51,703 nt of DNA from positions 1 through 51,703 of the forward strand of contig JAFDYI010000016.1 of NCBI GenBank assembly GCA_018267475.1, read 5' to 3'. Origin of the DNA: Bacteroidota bacterium. Lineage in GTDB: Bacteria; Bacteroidota; Bacteroidia; B-17B0; Aurantibacillaceae. Below the pieces are notes generated by a model that worked only from the letters and a program-made list of their open reading frames with translations, did no database searches and was not told the DNA's origin. Both the position numbers and the translations under genes were made by a program. Shown here piece after piece: positions 1 through 5,959 of the stretch (positions are counted from its first letter, which is position 1; each line of letters begins with the position of its first letter).

Positions 1-1
1 G

Positions 2-691
2 ACTTTGGGCAACGGAAGTACCAGTACCGCTACTAACCCTAATATATGCTACAACAAAGCGGGCGTTTATCCTATAAGTCTTACGGTTACTACCTCCAAA
101 GGCTGTGTGTCGGATACGACTATCCCGAACATGATAACGGCATATAACCACCCAAAAGCTAATTTCTATTACTCGCCTACCGATTCTATTACCGTGCTTA
201 ACCCTATTGTGCAGTTTACCGATGCCTCTTATGCGCCGGGAAGCAGCATCGCTTCTGTTTTATGGACTACCTTTGGCGATGGCAGCGACTCTACCAGCAC
301 GCTTCCTATCGTATCGCATACTTATGGAGATACGGGCACCTACTGCCCGGTGTTGGTGGTAACCAATGCCTTTGGTTGCAAAGATTCTACCAGCAAATGT
401 TTGGTGGTAAAACCTTATTTTACCTTGTATATTCCCAATGCGTTTACGCCGAACGGCGATAACCACGACGAAATTTTTAATGTGGTGGGCGATTACATCT
501 CTGCCTTTGACATGACTATTTTTGACCGATGGGGCAACCAAATTTTTCATACTACTAATGTAAATGCCGGATGGAATGGCATGAAAGGAAACACGCCCCT
601 GCAAACCGATGTGTATGTCTATATCATCAACGCCGTAGATATGACTTCCAAACCTTATACCTACAAGGGCACGGTAACCTTACTGAGGTAA
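2..691 (+). CDS. PKD-domain surface protein with T9SS type B (gliding-motility-associated) C-terminal domain, 5' end cut off
   Basis: The reading frame is open from the left window edge, so only the last 229 residues are seen. They contain at least one PKD-like Ig fold (the TFGDGS motif and 'SHTYGDTGTYCPVLVV') followed by a type B sorting domain: 'YIPNAFTPNGDNHDEIFNV', 'FDRWGNQIFHT', 'GWNG' and a terminal 'YKGTVTLLR'. In this family (CHU_C / TIGR04131) the C-terminal domain routes the protein through the type IX secretion system to the cell surface. The T9SS core genes are in this same window at 34.5-40.7 kb. The full gene is probably much longer; its function (adhesin or enzyme) cannot be told from the tail. 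Confidence 0.9.
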   Translation, partial: TLGNGSTSTATNPNICYNKAGVYPISLTVTTSKGCVSDTTIPNMITAYNHPKANFYYSPTDSITVLNPIVQFTDASYAPGSSIASVLWTTFGDGSDSTSTLPIVSHTYGDTGTYCPVLVVTNAFGCKDSTSKCLVVKPYFTLYIPNAFTPNGDNHDEIFNVVGDYISAFDMTIFDRWGNQIFHTTNVNAGWNGMKGNTPLQTDVYVYIINAVDMTSKPYTYKGTVTLLR

Positions 692-851
692 TGTGAAAGA
701 TAAAAATATAGACACCATTATTGTTTTTTACCGTGATATTATTTTTTTAAACCGCATAAAAATGCGTTCCAATAGATTGATGTTTTTGGTGATGGAATTG
801 CCACCTTTTAGTGGACATTTTTTTACTCACACTCATACATCCTGTTTTTTT
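692..851. other. Non-coding junction between core gene and AT-rich island
   Basis: No credible gene. It holds a short hairpin (CGCAT / ATGCG arms at 753-757 and 762-766) and, around 797-816, the sequence TGCCACCTTTTAGTGGACA with CCAC/GTGG arms, which looks like a transposon-end type inverted motif. On the minus strand it directly follows the abrupt end of the truncated ATP-grasp gene. Read in all three minus frames it does not continue that protein, so this is likely a recombination or deletion junction. Confidence 0.45.
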
Positions 852-1223
852 TTAAAAAACATCATTGGGTTTGTTAATTGATTTTTTAGATATAGAATTC
901 ACAAAGTGGAAATTTAGATTGACCGACTCTGATGATAATTGTCGTTCGATTTCATTTTTAAGTTTAATATCATTTAAAGCGAATTGTGTTTTTGTCATTT
1001 TAATAAACCCTCTTCGATACCAAATGGCTTTGAATTCGTTTAAATTATAATTTTTATTTTTAACTCTTATTTTTACATTGTGCAAGGTGTTGCTTATGGA
1101 AACGTTTAAGTATTCAACAAAATCATCTTCATTAATTCGTAAAATTTTTTTGTTATAAAATAAAAGCCAATTAATTACCTCATTAGTAGTAACGTCGCTT
1201 GAATTAGAGATTATCAAAATCAT
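852..1223 (-). CDS. Truncated ATP-grasp peptide maturase fragment (grasp-with-spasm, GwsG-like; probable pseudogene)
   Basis: The 123 residues match what I know of the N-terminal pre-ATP-grasp part of GwsG-type maturases: the 'MILIISNSSDVTTNEVINWL' start, a 'WYRRG' motif near residue 68, and a terminal 'SINKPNDVF' where family members continue into the ATP-grasp domain. Full-length members are about 300 residues or more; here the ATP-binding and catalytic domain is missing and the frame runs into a homopolymer and stops. The start lies 4 bases after the stop of the DUF6624-like fragment, so it was the last gene of a minus-strand operon headed by the precursor peptide at 2300-2497. Family name is from memory of motifs, not a search. 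As it stands it cannot be an active ligase. Confidence 0.6.
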   Translation of the reverse strand: MILIISNSSDVTTNEVINWLLFYNKKILRINEDDFVEYLNVSISNTLHNVKIRVKNKNYNLNEFKAIWYRRGFIKMTKTQFALNDIKLKNEIERQLSSESVNLNFHFVNSISKKSINKPNDVF

Positions 1224-1227
1224 ATTA

Positions 1228-1689
1228 TCATTGTATTTTATAGCGTTTTTTTCTTTCTGATAATTCTTCGTTATCCTTAACAGGAACTTTATCTAAAAAT
1301 CCATAATATTGGTAACCAAAATGCATATTTGAATATACATCATAAGCGTATAAAAAACTATAGCTTATTTTACCATCAAAATATGCTTTTTCCAAATATG
1401 GAAATATTAAGCCCCAAGCTTTTAAAAAATTTTCTTTAGTTTTTAAATTATGTAATAGTATTAGCTGAATTTTTTGATAAATATCTGTGGTATATTCGAA
1501 TCCATTAGGTAGCCCACCGTTTTCTTTACTCAAATCAACAATTTCTTCTAAATGCCTGAAATCTTCTTGAGCAATCATTGTTGAAAATAGCTTTGATTGC
1601 AAACAAGATGTATCTGTTGAGAACGCATCAAAAGATGAAAGTAATTGGTCTTTGTCATAAAGGTTATCAATAATTTTTATAGTCTCCAT
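1228..1689 (-). CDS. DUF6624-like protein, C-terminal half of a frameshifted gene
   Basis: 153 residues starting METIKIIDNLYDKDQ. The conserved-looking elements 'LPNGF', 'ILLHNLKTKENF', 'EKAYFDGKISYSFLYAYD' and 'GYQYYGFL...VPVKDNEEL' resemble DUF6624-type Bacteroidota proteins, which often sit near peptide-maturation genes. This piece overlaps the upstream fragment (1677-2144) by 13 bases in another frame. Adding one base to the A7 run (plus-strand T7 at 1700-1706) joins the two as '...YPIWLKKNISKMETIKIID...', so this was almost certainly one gene. The ATG here is an internal methionine of the original protein. Function unknown; translation from this internal start would lack a signal peptide. 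Confidence 0.6.
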   Translation of the reverse strand: METIKIIDNLYDKDQLLSSFDAFSTDTSCLQSKLFSTMIAQEDFRHLEEIVDLSKENGGLPNGFEYTTDIYQKIQLILLHNLKTKENFLKAWGLIFPYLEKAYFDGKISYSFLYAYDVYSNMHFGYQYYGFLDKVPVKDNEELSERKKRYKIQ

Positions 1690-2144
1690 TTTGCTAATAT
1701 TTTTTTAAGCCAGATTGGATAATAACTTTTAAAAGTTTTTTTATACCATTCACTTAATTCTCCCGAGGCCAGTATAGAATAAAAATTACAATTATTTGTA
1801 TTAACTTGTTGAATAGAAAAACCATTTTTTTCTATCAAAATTTTTATTTGTTCTTTTAAAAAAACATAATCTTTATTGTCAAATGAAAATCTTAAAAAAT
1901 ATATTTTTTTAATGGGTTCAACGACATATTTTGTATCTAAAGAAATAAATAAATCTTTTGCTTTTTTATAATTAGTTTTAGCAATATCAAAAATACTGTC
2001 GCATTTATTATATGTAGTATTCTGACCAAATAAAAAAAAAGATTTAAAAAAAAACAGATAAAGTATAATTTTTTTTATTGTCGAATACAGAGGTTGTCTC
2101 AATTCTGTTTGATTTTCTTGTACGTTGATTTTTAAATAATACAT
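1677..2144 (-). CDS. Secreted DUF6624-like protein, N-terminal half of a frameshifted gene
   Basis: 155 residues. A signal peptide-like stretch (KKIILYLFFFKSFFLFGQ, residues 24-41) is followed by a helical region ('CDSIFDIAKTNYKKAKDLFISLDTKYVVEPIKKIYFLRF') and ends out of frame after 'YYPIWLKK'. The remainder of the protein continues in the +1 frame at 1228-1689. The 22 residues before the signal peptide are atypical for an n-region. The codon before KKII is ATA, where an ATG start would be expected, so the native start may also have been lost by a point mutation. Lies downstream of the GG-leader peptide with a hairpin in between. Partner or accessory protein of the RiPP cassette by context only. 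Confidence 0.55.
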   Translation of the reverse strand: MYYLKINVQENQTELRQPLYSTIKKIILYLFFFKSFFLFGQNTTYNKCDSIFDIAKTNYKKAKDLFISLDTKYVVEPIKKIYFLRFSFDNKDYVFLKEQIKILIEKNGFSIQQVNTNNCNFYSILASGELSEWYKKTFKSYYPIWLKKILAKWRL

Positions 2145-2242
2145 AATAATTAAAACGAAAATAATTATAAAGTAATACCATAATGCAATATATAATTTTG
2201 AATATTTGATGAAATCTACATCAATTTTTAATAATTACATCT

Positions 2243-2273
2243 AAGCGGGTATATTGTCGCTATATACCCACTT
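2243..2273 (-). promoter_or_regulatory. Perfect-stem hairpin between RiPP precursor and downstream genes
   Basis: Arms GGGTATAT (2247-2254) and ATATACCC (2262-2269) pair perfectly over a 7-base loop, and an outer AAG/CTT adds three pairs across one mismatch. It lies about 27 bases after the precursor stop codon on the minus strand. There is no U-run right after it on that strand, so an attenuator or RNA-stabilising hairpin that lets the peptide be made in excess over the maturation genes is more likely than a strong terminator. Confidence 0.5.
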
Positions 2274-2299
2274 TATGATATTGCTCAAAAAAGAAAATA

Positions 2300-2497
2300 T
2301 TAACCAGGGTATGGGCCACAATCCATAAGGGTATCTGTGCCTAAATCAGTACAATCGCGGACACCGCCCCTATTTGTTTCGTCGCAATCCCCTGTATCGC
2401 TAGAGTGAGGTACCCCCCCTTTTGTCTTAATCATTGAACTACTAAGGATTTCCTTTTCTTTGAAATTCTGAAATAATTTCGATTCGATTTTTTTCAT
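2300..2497 (-). CDS. GG-leader RiPP precursor peptide (grasp-with-spasm GwsA-like)
   Basis: 65 residues. The leader 'MKKIESKLFQNFKEKEI' followed by 'SSSMIKTKGG' is the typical Bacteroidota double-glycine leader of modified peptides. The core after GG (residues 29-65) has three cysteines (res. 38, 48, 60), many Asp and Thr residues ('GDCDETN', 'RDCTDLGTDT', 'MDCGPYPG') and few hydrophobics. Asp next to Thr suits ATP-grasp ester or amide crosslinking, by inference. The gene is intact although the maturase downstream is truncated and no SPASM-domain partner is seen. A TATTTTTG box lies about 110 bases upstream. The start is set by the conserved MKKI opening. Confidence 0.7.
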   Translation of the reverse strand: MKKIESKLFQNFKEKEILSSSMIKTKGGVPHSSDTGDCDETNRGGVRDCTDLGTDTLMDCGPYPG

Positions 2498-2604
2498 TTT
2501 ATTTATGTTTTATTTTTACTACTCGTAGCGTATGCAGGCTTTTCGTATCCGCCCGTGCGTAGGTGCTAAAATACCGGTTATTTTTAACACAAACAACACT
2601 GCGC

Positions 2605-2612
2605 CAAAAATA
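2605..2612 (-). promoter_or_regulatory. Candidate -7 box for the RiPP precursor gene
   Basis: Minus-strand TATTTTTG fits the Bacteroidota TAnnTTTG consensus and would give a leader of about 100 nt before the precursor ATG at 2497. No good TTTG -33 element is evident, so this is a moderate call. Confidence 0.4.
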
Positions 2613-2634
2613 GTTGGTCTTTATTTAGCCCCTT

Positions 2635-2674
2635 GTATGTAAATTACGCCGTAAGGTATGTAAATTACGGCGTA
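2635..2674. promoter_or_regulatory. Operator-like repeat: 14-bp direct repeat at 21-bp spacing, with 10-bp inverted repeat
   Basis: GTATGTAAATTACG occurs at 2635-2648 and again at 2656-2669, exactly 21 bp (two helical turns) apart. Overlapping these, TACGCCGTAA (2645-2654) is the reverse complement of TTACGGCGTA (2665-2674) with a 10-bp spacer. It lies in the divergent gap between the RiPP precursor (minus) and the broken XRE gene (plus), as expected for an autoregulated HTH repressor operator. No intact cognate regulator is left in the window. Confidence 0.6.
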
Positions 2675-2757
2675 TGGTACGCAAAAAATATATATAAATT
2701 AGAGTAATTGGGCTATTTTCAGTACTTTGGCAGGCGTATTTTTACACCGTATATGTT

Positions 2758-2938
2758 ATGATAGAGCACAGCAATATTCAATACGCCCAAAAGTTAAGAA
2801 GCCTAAGGCTTAGCCACAACCTAAAGCAAGAGCAAGCCGGCTTATGAAACCATGTAAGCGCAAAAAGAACAGATAGAGCTGCTAAAAAAGCAGCTGGAAA
2901 TGCAACAACATCATACAAAACCGGCTACAAAAAAGTAA
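2758..2938 (+). pseudogene. XRE-family HTH regulator remnant with internal deletion
   Basis: From ATG 2758 the frame reads MIEHSNIQYAQKLRSLRLSH then NLKQEQAGL and stops at 2845-2847. This is the start of an XRE/Cro helix-turn-helix domain (helix 1, then the 'KQEQAGL' entry into helix 2). In another frame 2858-2938 reads AQKEQIELLKKQLEMQQHH then TKPATKK and a stop, a typical coiled-coil C-terminal tail of such regulators. The recognition helix and the middle of the gene are missing. Both pieces were too short to be listed as genes, and together they mark a deleted regulator next to its likely operator at 2635-2674. Confidence 0.65.
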
Positions 2939-2969
2939 AAAAAGTACGATAACGCTGCCCTGAAGTAAT

Positions 2970-3539
2970 ATGAAAAAAGTAAAGCTATGCTTGTTGTTTT
3001 TTTTGTGTAGTATTTTTTGCTTAGGGCAAGAAAAAATGCCTATTCGCTTGTTTTACAAAAGCAGCGATATAAACACCCCTAAGCAAGATACCCTAAACAT
3101 TAAGTGGGTTCGCCCTACATTTTTTGGTCGTTCTATAAAAGTAAAACTAAAAAATAAAACGAAAATAACGTTTAAAGCGGATACAATATGGGGGTATCAA
3201 AATGAGGAAGGAAGAATATACCGCCAATGGTGGGGAGGTTTTATGAAAGTATGCCAGTGCGACAGCTTATGTATTTATATGGATACCCCGAAAAAAAAAT
3301 CAACTATTCATGATGCTTACTATCTGAGCAAAGGAGTTGACGGGGCTATTTTTCCTTTAAGTTGGAGGTACTTGAAAAAAGAATTTGAAGATAACGACTG
3401 TTTTTTGCAAGGAATGAAAAAAAAAACAAAGTGGAACTGCTATTACTTGGAATTTGATAAAAAAAATAATTCATACAAAATTATTGAAATTTTTAATGAT
3501 TGCCTAAGCGATGTGCCTTACGACGACGACCACAATTAA
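2970..3539 (+). CDS. Secreted protein of unknown function
   Basis: 189 residues beginning with a clear signal peptide (MKKVKLCLLFFLCSIFCLGQ, res. 1-20). The mature part is polar and Lys/Asp-rich, with a 'CQCDSLC' cluster near residue 93, two more cysteines further on, and 'YRQWWGGF' before it. No family is recognised. It is the last gene of the AT-rich island, 31 bases after the XRE remnant, and its base composition resembles the island more than lspA downstream. No membrane segments other than the signal peptide; likely periplasmic or surface exposed. Confidence 0.7.
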   Translation: MKKVKLCLLFFLCSIFCLGQEKMPIRLFYKSSDINTPKQDTLNIKWVRPTFFGRSIKVKLKNKTKITFKADTIWGYQNEEGRIYRQWWGGFMKVCQCDSLCIYMDTPKKKSTIHDAYYLSKGVDGAIFPLSWRYLKKEFEDNDCFLQGMKKKTKWNCYYLEFDKKNNSYKIIEIFNDCLSDVPYDDDHN

Positions 3540-3590
3540 CGGTGTTTCTTTTTGAAAAAAAGTGCTTTCTATTTTCTTCAAATAAAAAAG

Positions 3591-3598
3591 TATCTTTG
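3591..3598 (+). promoter_or_regulatory. -7 promoter box of lspA (near-leaderless)
   Basis: TATCTTTG matches the Bacteroidota -7 consensus TAnnTTTG exactly. Only six bases separate it from the lspA ATG at 3605, so transcription should begin at or within a base or two of the start codon. This also rules out the longer upstream reading frame as the true start. Confidence 0.7.
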
Positions 3599-3604
3599 CC
3601 GCCC

Positions 3605-4255
3605 ATGAGCGTAAGGCTAAAAATAGTATTAGGTATTGTATTCGGAATTTTGCTGATAGACCAATGCTTAAAGATATACATTAAAACTCATTTTATACTA
3701 GGCGAAGAGCATGTTATCTTCCCCTGGTTTCGCATTCATTTTACCGAAAACCCGGGCATGGCTTTTGGTATGGAATTTGGCGGTTTTTGGGGTAAACTGG
3801 CGCTGAGTTTGTTTCGCATAGGAGCCGCCGGATTTGGCATTTATTATTTACGAAAAATCATTCTTCAAAAAATGCACTTGGGCTACATCGCCGCCATATC
3901 TTTTGTTTTTGCCGGAGCTGTTGGCAACATATTAGACAGCCTTTTTTACGGGCTTATGTTTAACGAAAGCTTTATGGAACCCGCCCATTTTTTTCCTGTA
4001 GAGGGCGGCTACGCCGGTTTTTTACACGGCAAAGTAGTGGATATGCTTTATTTTCCTTTGGTAGAAGGATACTTTCCCAAATGGGTTCCTATATGGGGAG
4101 GCGAAGAATTTGCCTTTTTCAGGCCGGTGTTTAATTTGGCAGATGCCTCTATCTCCTTAGGCGTCATCCTTATTTTATTATTTCAGAAAAAATTTTTTGG
4201 CGAAGAAAAAACAATGGATATTTCCTCTACCCATCAAAACTCCGATGCCGCATAA
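3605..4255 (+). CDS. lspA: Lipoprotein signal peptidase (signal peptidase II)
   Basis: 216 residues, inner membrane, cleaves prolipoprotein signal peptides after lipidation of the +1 cysteine. Four hydrophobic segments are visible, with 'FTENPGMAFG' (res. 47-56), 'GNILDSLFYG' (107-116), the catalytic Asp motifs 'KVVDML' (D146) and 'FNLADASI' (D180). The stretch between the two catalytic aspartates (about 34 residues) is longer than in E. coli (about 18), as is usual in Bacteroidota. The frame is open further upstream, but the ATG at 3605 gives a proper N-terminus (MSVRLKIVLG) and sits right behind a consensus promoter. Several lipoproteins in this window would be its substrates. Confidence 0.95.
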   Translation: MSVRLKIVLGIVFGILLIDQCLKIYIKTHFILGEEHVIFPWFRIHFTENPGMAFGMEFGGFWGKLALSLFRIGAAGFGIYYLRKIILQKMHLGYIAAISFVFAGAVGNILDSLFYGLMFNESFMEPAHFFPVEGGYAGFLHGKVVDMLYFPLVEGYFPKWVPIWGGEEFAFFRPVFNLADASISLGVILILLFQKKFFGEEKTMDISSTHQNSDAA

Positions 4256-4287
4256 AAACACGCATTGCGAGTTAAAAATTATTATGG

Positions 4288-4295
4288 TATTTTCG
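4288..4295 (+). promoter_or_regulatory. Candidate -7 box of purK
   Basis: TATTTTCG differs by one base from TAnnTTTG and lies 10 bases before the purK ATG at 4306, giving a very short leader. Confidence 0.45.
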
Positions 4296-4305
4296 CGTTT
4301 TATTT

Positions 4306-5445
4306 ATGTTTAATCCTTCGCAAAAAAAAATCGGGATACTGGGTGGCGGTCAGCTGGGGCGCATGCTCATACAAAGCGGAATTGATTTTAATTTATCCAT
4401 TCATGTATTAGATCCAGACAAACAAGCGCCTTGCAAGCATATAGCCAAAGAGTTTACACAGGGTAGCCTTACTGATTTTGACGCCGTATATTCTTTCGGT
4501 AAAAAGTTAGACATCATCACTATAGAAATAGAAAACGTGCATACAGGGGCGCTAAAAAAATTAGAACAAGAAGGAAAAGAAGTATATCCGCAGCCTCATA
4601 TCATAGAAACGATACAAGATAAAGGGTTGCAAAAATTATTTTTTCAACGCAACAACATACCCACACCCGATTTTTTTCTGATAGAAAACAAAGAGCAAAT
4701 ACACAAGTATCAAGATTTTTTTCCTTTTTTTCAAAAACTACGCAAAGGCGGATACGATGGTAAAGGCGTAACCAAACTATCAGATGCTCAACACCTTGAA
4801 CAGGCTTTTGACGCTCCCTCTGTTTTAGAGCGCTTGGTTGATTTTAAAACAGAACTATCGGTAGTAGTATCTCGAAATAAAAAAGGGGAAGTAAAAACAT
4901 TTCCGGCGGTGGCTTGTGCCTTTAACCCCGAAGCAAACCTAGTAGAATTTTTATTTGCACCGGCACCAATACCCAAAAAAGTAGAACAAAAAGCGCAACA
5001 ATTGGCTATAGAAATTGCGGAAAAATTAGGCATCATAGGTATTTTAGCGGTGGAACTGTTCGTAACAAAAAACAACGAAGTACTGGTAAACGAATTAGCG
5101 CCCCGCCCACATAACAGCGGGCACCATAGCATAGAAGCCAATAACACGTCGCAATTTGAACAACATTTGCGCGCCATATTAAATTTACCCTTGGGCGATA
5201 CCGCTCTTACAAGTCCGGCGGTAATGATAAACCTGCTGGGCGAAAAAGGATATGAAGGCAAAGCTGTTTACCAAGGCATTGAAGAAGTAATGAAACTAAG
5301 CGGCACCCACATTCACCTATACGGAAAAGAAACAACCAAGCCTTTTAGAAAGATGGGGCACGTTACCCTTACAGCCACCAGTTTGCAAGAAGCAGAAGAT
5401 AAAGCTAGAAAAGTAAAAGCTGCTTTAAAAGTAATAAGCGAATAG
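4306..5445 (+). CDS. purK: 5-(carboxyamino)imidazole ribonucleotide synthase
   Basis: 379 residues, the usual PurK length. It makes N5-CAIR from AIR, bicarbonate and ATP in purine synthesis, in the cytoplasm. The N-terminal Rossmann-like loop 'ILGGGQLGRM' (res. 11-20), the ATP-grasp glycine loop 'RKGGYDGKGV' (146-155) and the metal/ATP-binding 'NELAPRPHNSGHH' (262-274) are all intact. A single gene with its own promoter-like box; purE is not in the window. A hairpin overlaps the stop codon. Confidence 0.95.
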   Translation: MFNPSQKKIGILGGGQLGRMLIQSGIDFNLSIHVLDPDKQAPCKHIAKEFTQGSLTDFDAVYSFGKKLDIITIEIENVHTGALKKLEQEGKEVYPQPHIIETIQDKGLQKLFFQRNNIPTPDFFLIENKEQIHKYQDFFPFFQKLRKGGYDGKGVTKLSDAQHLEQAFDAPSVLERLVDFKTELSVVVSRNKKGEVKTFPAVACAFNPEANLVEFLFAPAPIPKKVEQKAQQLAIEIAEKLGIIGILAVELFVTKNNEVLVNELAPRPHNSGHHSIEANNTSQFEQHLRAILNLPLGDTALTSPAVMINLLGEKGYEGKAVYQGIEEVMKLSGTHIHLYGKETTKPFRKMGHVTLTATSLQEAEDKARKVKAALKVISE

Positions 5446-5467
5446 CCCGCTTGCGCAAGGCGCGCTA
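5443..5467 (+). terminator. Hairpin overlapping purK stop codon, possible terminator
   Basis: TAGCCCGCTT and AGGCGCGCTA pair over a 5-base loop with one mismatch and one G-T pair. A T-rich run (5491-5499) follows some 23 bases later, so it is not a textbook rho-independent terminator but probably ends or stabilises the purK transcript. Confidence 0.4.
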
Positions 5468-5562
5468 CTTCAAGCAGGGTGTTTTACAAATTTTTTTTTA
5501 AAATATATTTTTGTTTTATCTTGCACCAAATTTATATTTCATCAACCTAAAAAAACAAAAGA

Positions 5563-5940
5563 ATGAGTTTTTCTTCAGAATTTAAAGAGTTTGCCATGAA
5601 AGGCAACGTTATAGACATGGCTGTGGGTGTGGTTATTGGAGCCGCCTTCGGAAAAATCGTTTCCTCTTTGGTGGACGACGTTATTACGCCCTTAATTTTA
5701 ACCCCCGCCCTGCAAGCCGCCAAACTTTCAAACGTAGCCGAGCTAAAATGGGGTGCTGTAAAGTACGGCAGTTTCTTATCTACCATTATTAGCTTTATCA
5801 TGATTGCTTTGGTTCTTTTTTTAATGATAAAAGGAATCAACTCTATGAAAAAGAAAGACGAAGCAGCGCCTGCAGCGCCTGCCGAGCCCTCTTCTACCGA
5901 TAAATTATTGACAGAAATTCGCGATGCGTTAAAAAAATAA
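5563..5940 (+). CDS. mscL: Large-conductance mechanosensitive channel
   Basis: 125 residues, typical MscL length. It forms a homopentameric inner-membrane channel that opens under hypo-osmotic membrane tension. The N-terminal amphipathic helix 'MSFSSEFKEFAMKGNVIDMA' runs into TM1 'VGVVIGAAFGKIVSSLV', the periplasmic loop contains 'LKWGAVKYGSFL', TM2 is 'STIISFIMIALVLFLMI', and the charged C-terminal helix bundle follows an Ala/Pro-rich linker (res. 100-110). The leader just before the ATG is A-rich with no Shine-Dalgarno. The next gene begins 19 bases downstream, so the two may be co-transcribed. Confidence 0.96.
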   Translation: MSFSSEFKEFAMKGNVIDMAVGVVIGAAFGKIVSSLVDDVITPLILTPALQAAKLSNVAELKWGAVKYGSFLSTIISFIMIALVLFLMIKGINSMKKKDEAAPAAPAEPSSTDKLLTEIRDALKK

Positions 5941-5959
5941 TTTTTCATTTTTCGTAACC

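Noticed and set aside
693-881. 62-codon plus-strand frame after the PKD gene
   Set aside because: No signal or motif, overlaps the maturase fragment on the other strand, and is built from AT-rich spacer; a chance frame.
3500-3604. Longer N-terminus for lspA
   Set aside because: It would begin inside the secreted-protein gene and run through the lspA promoter box; the ATG at 3605 gives the normal LspA N-terminus.
4788-5261. 157-codon minus-strand frame inside purK
   Set aside because: Shadow of purK; Ser/Ala/Cys-rich, no family resemblance.
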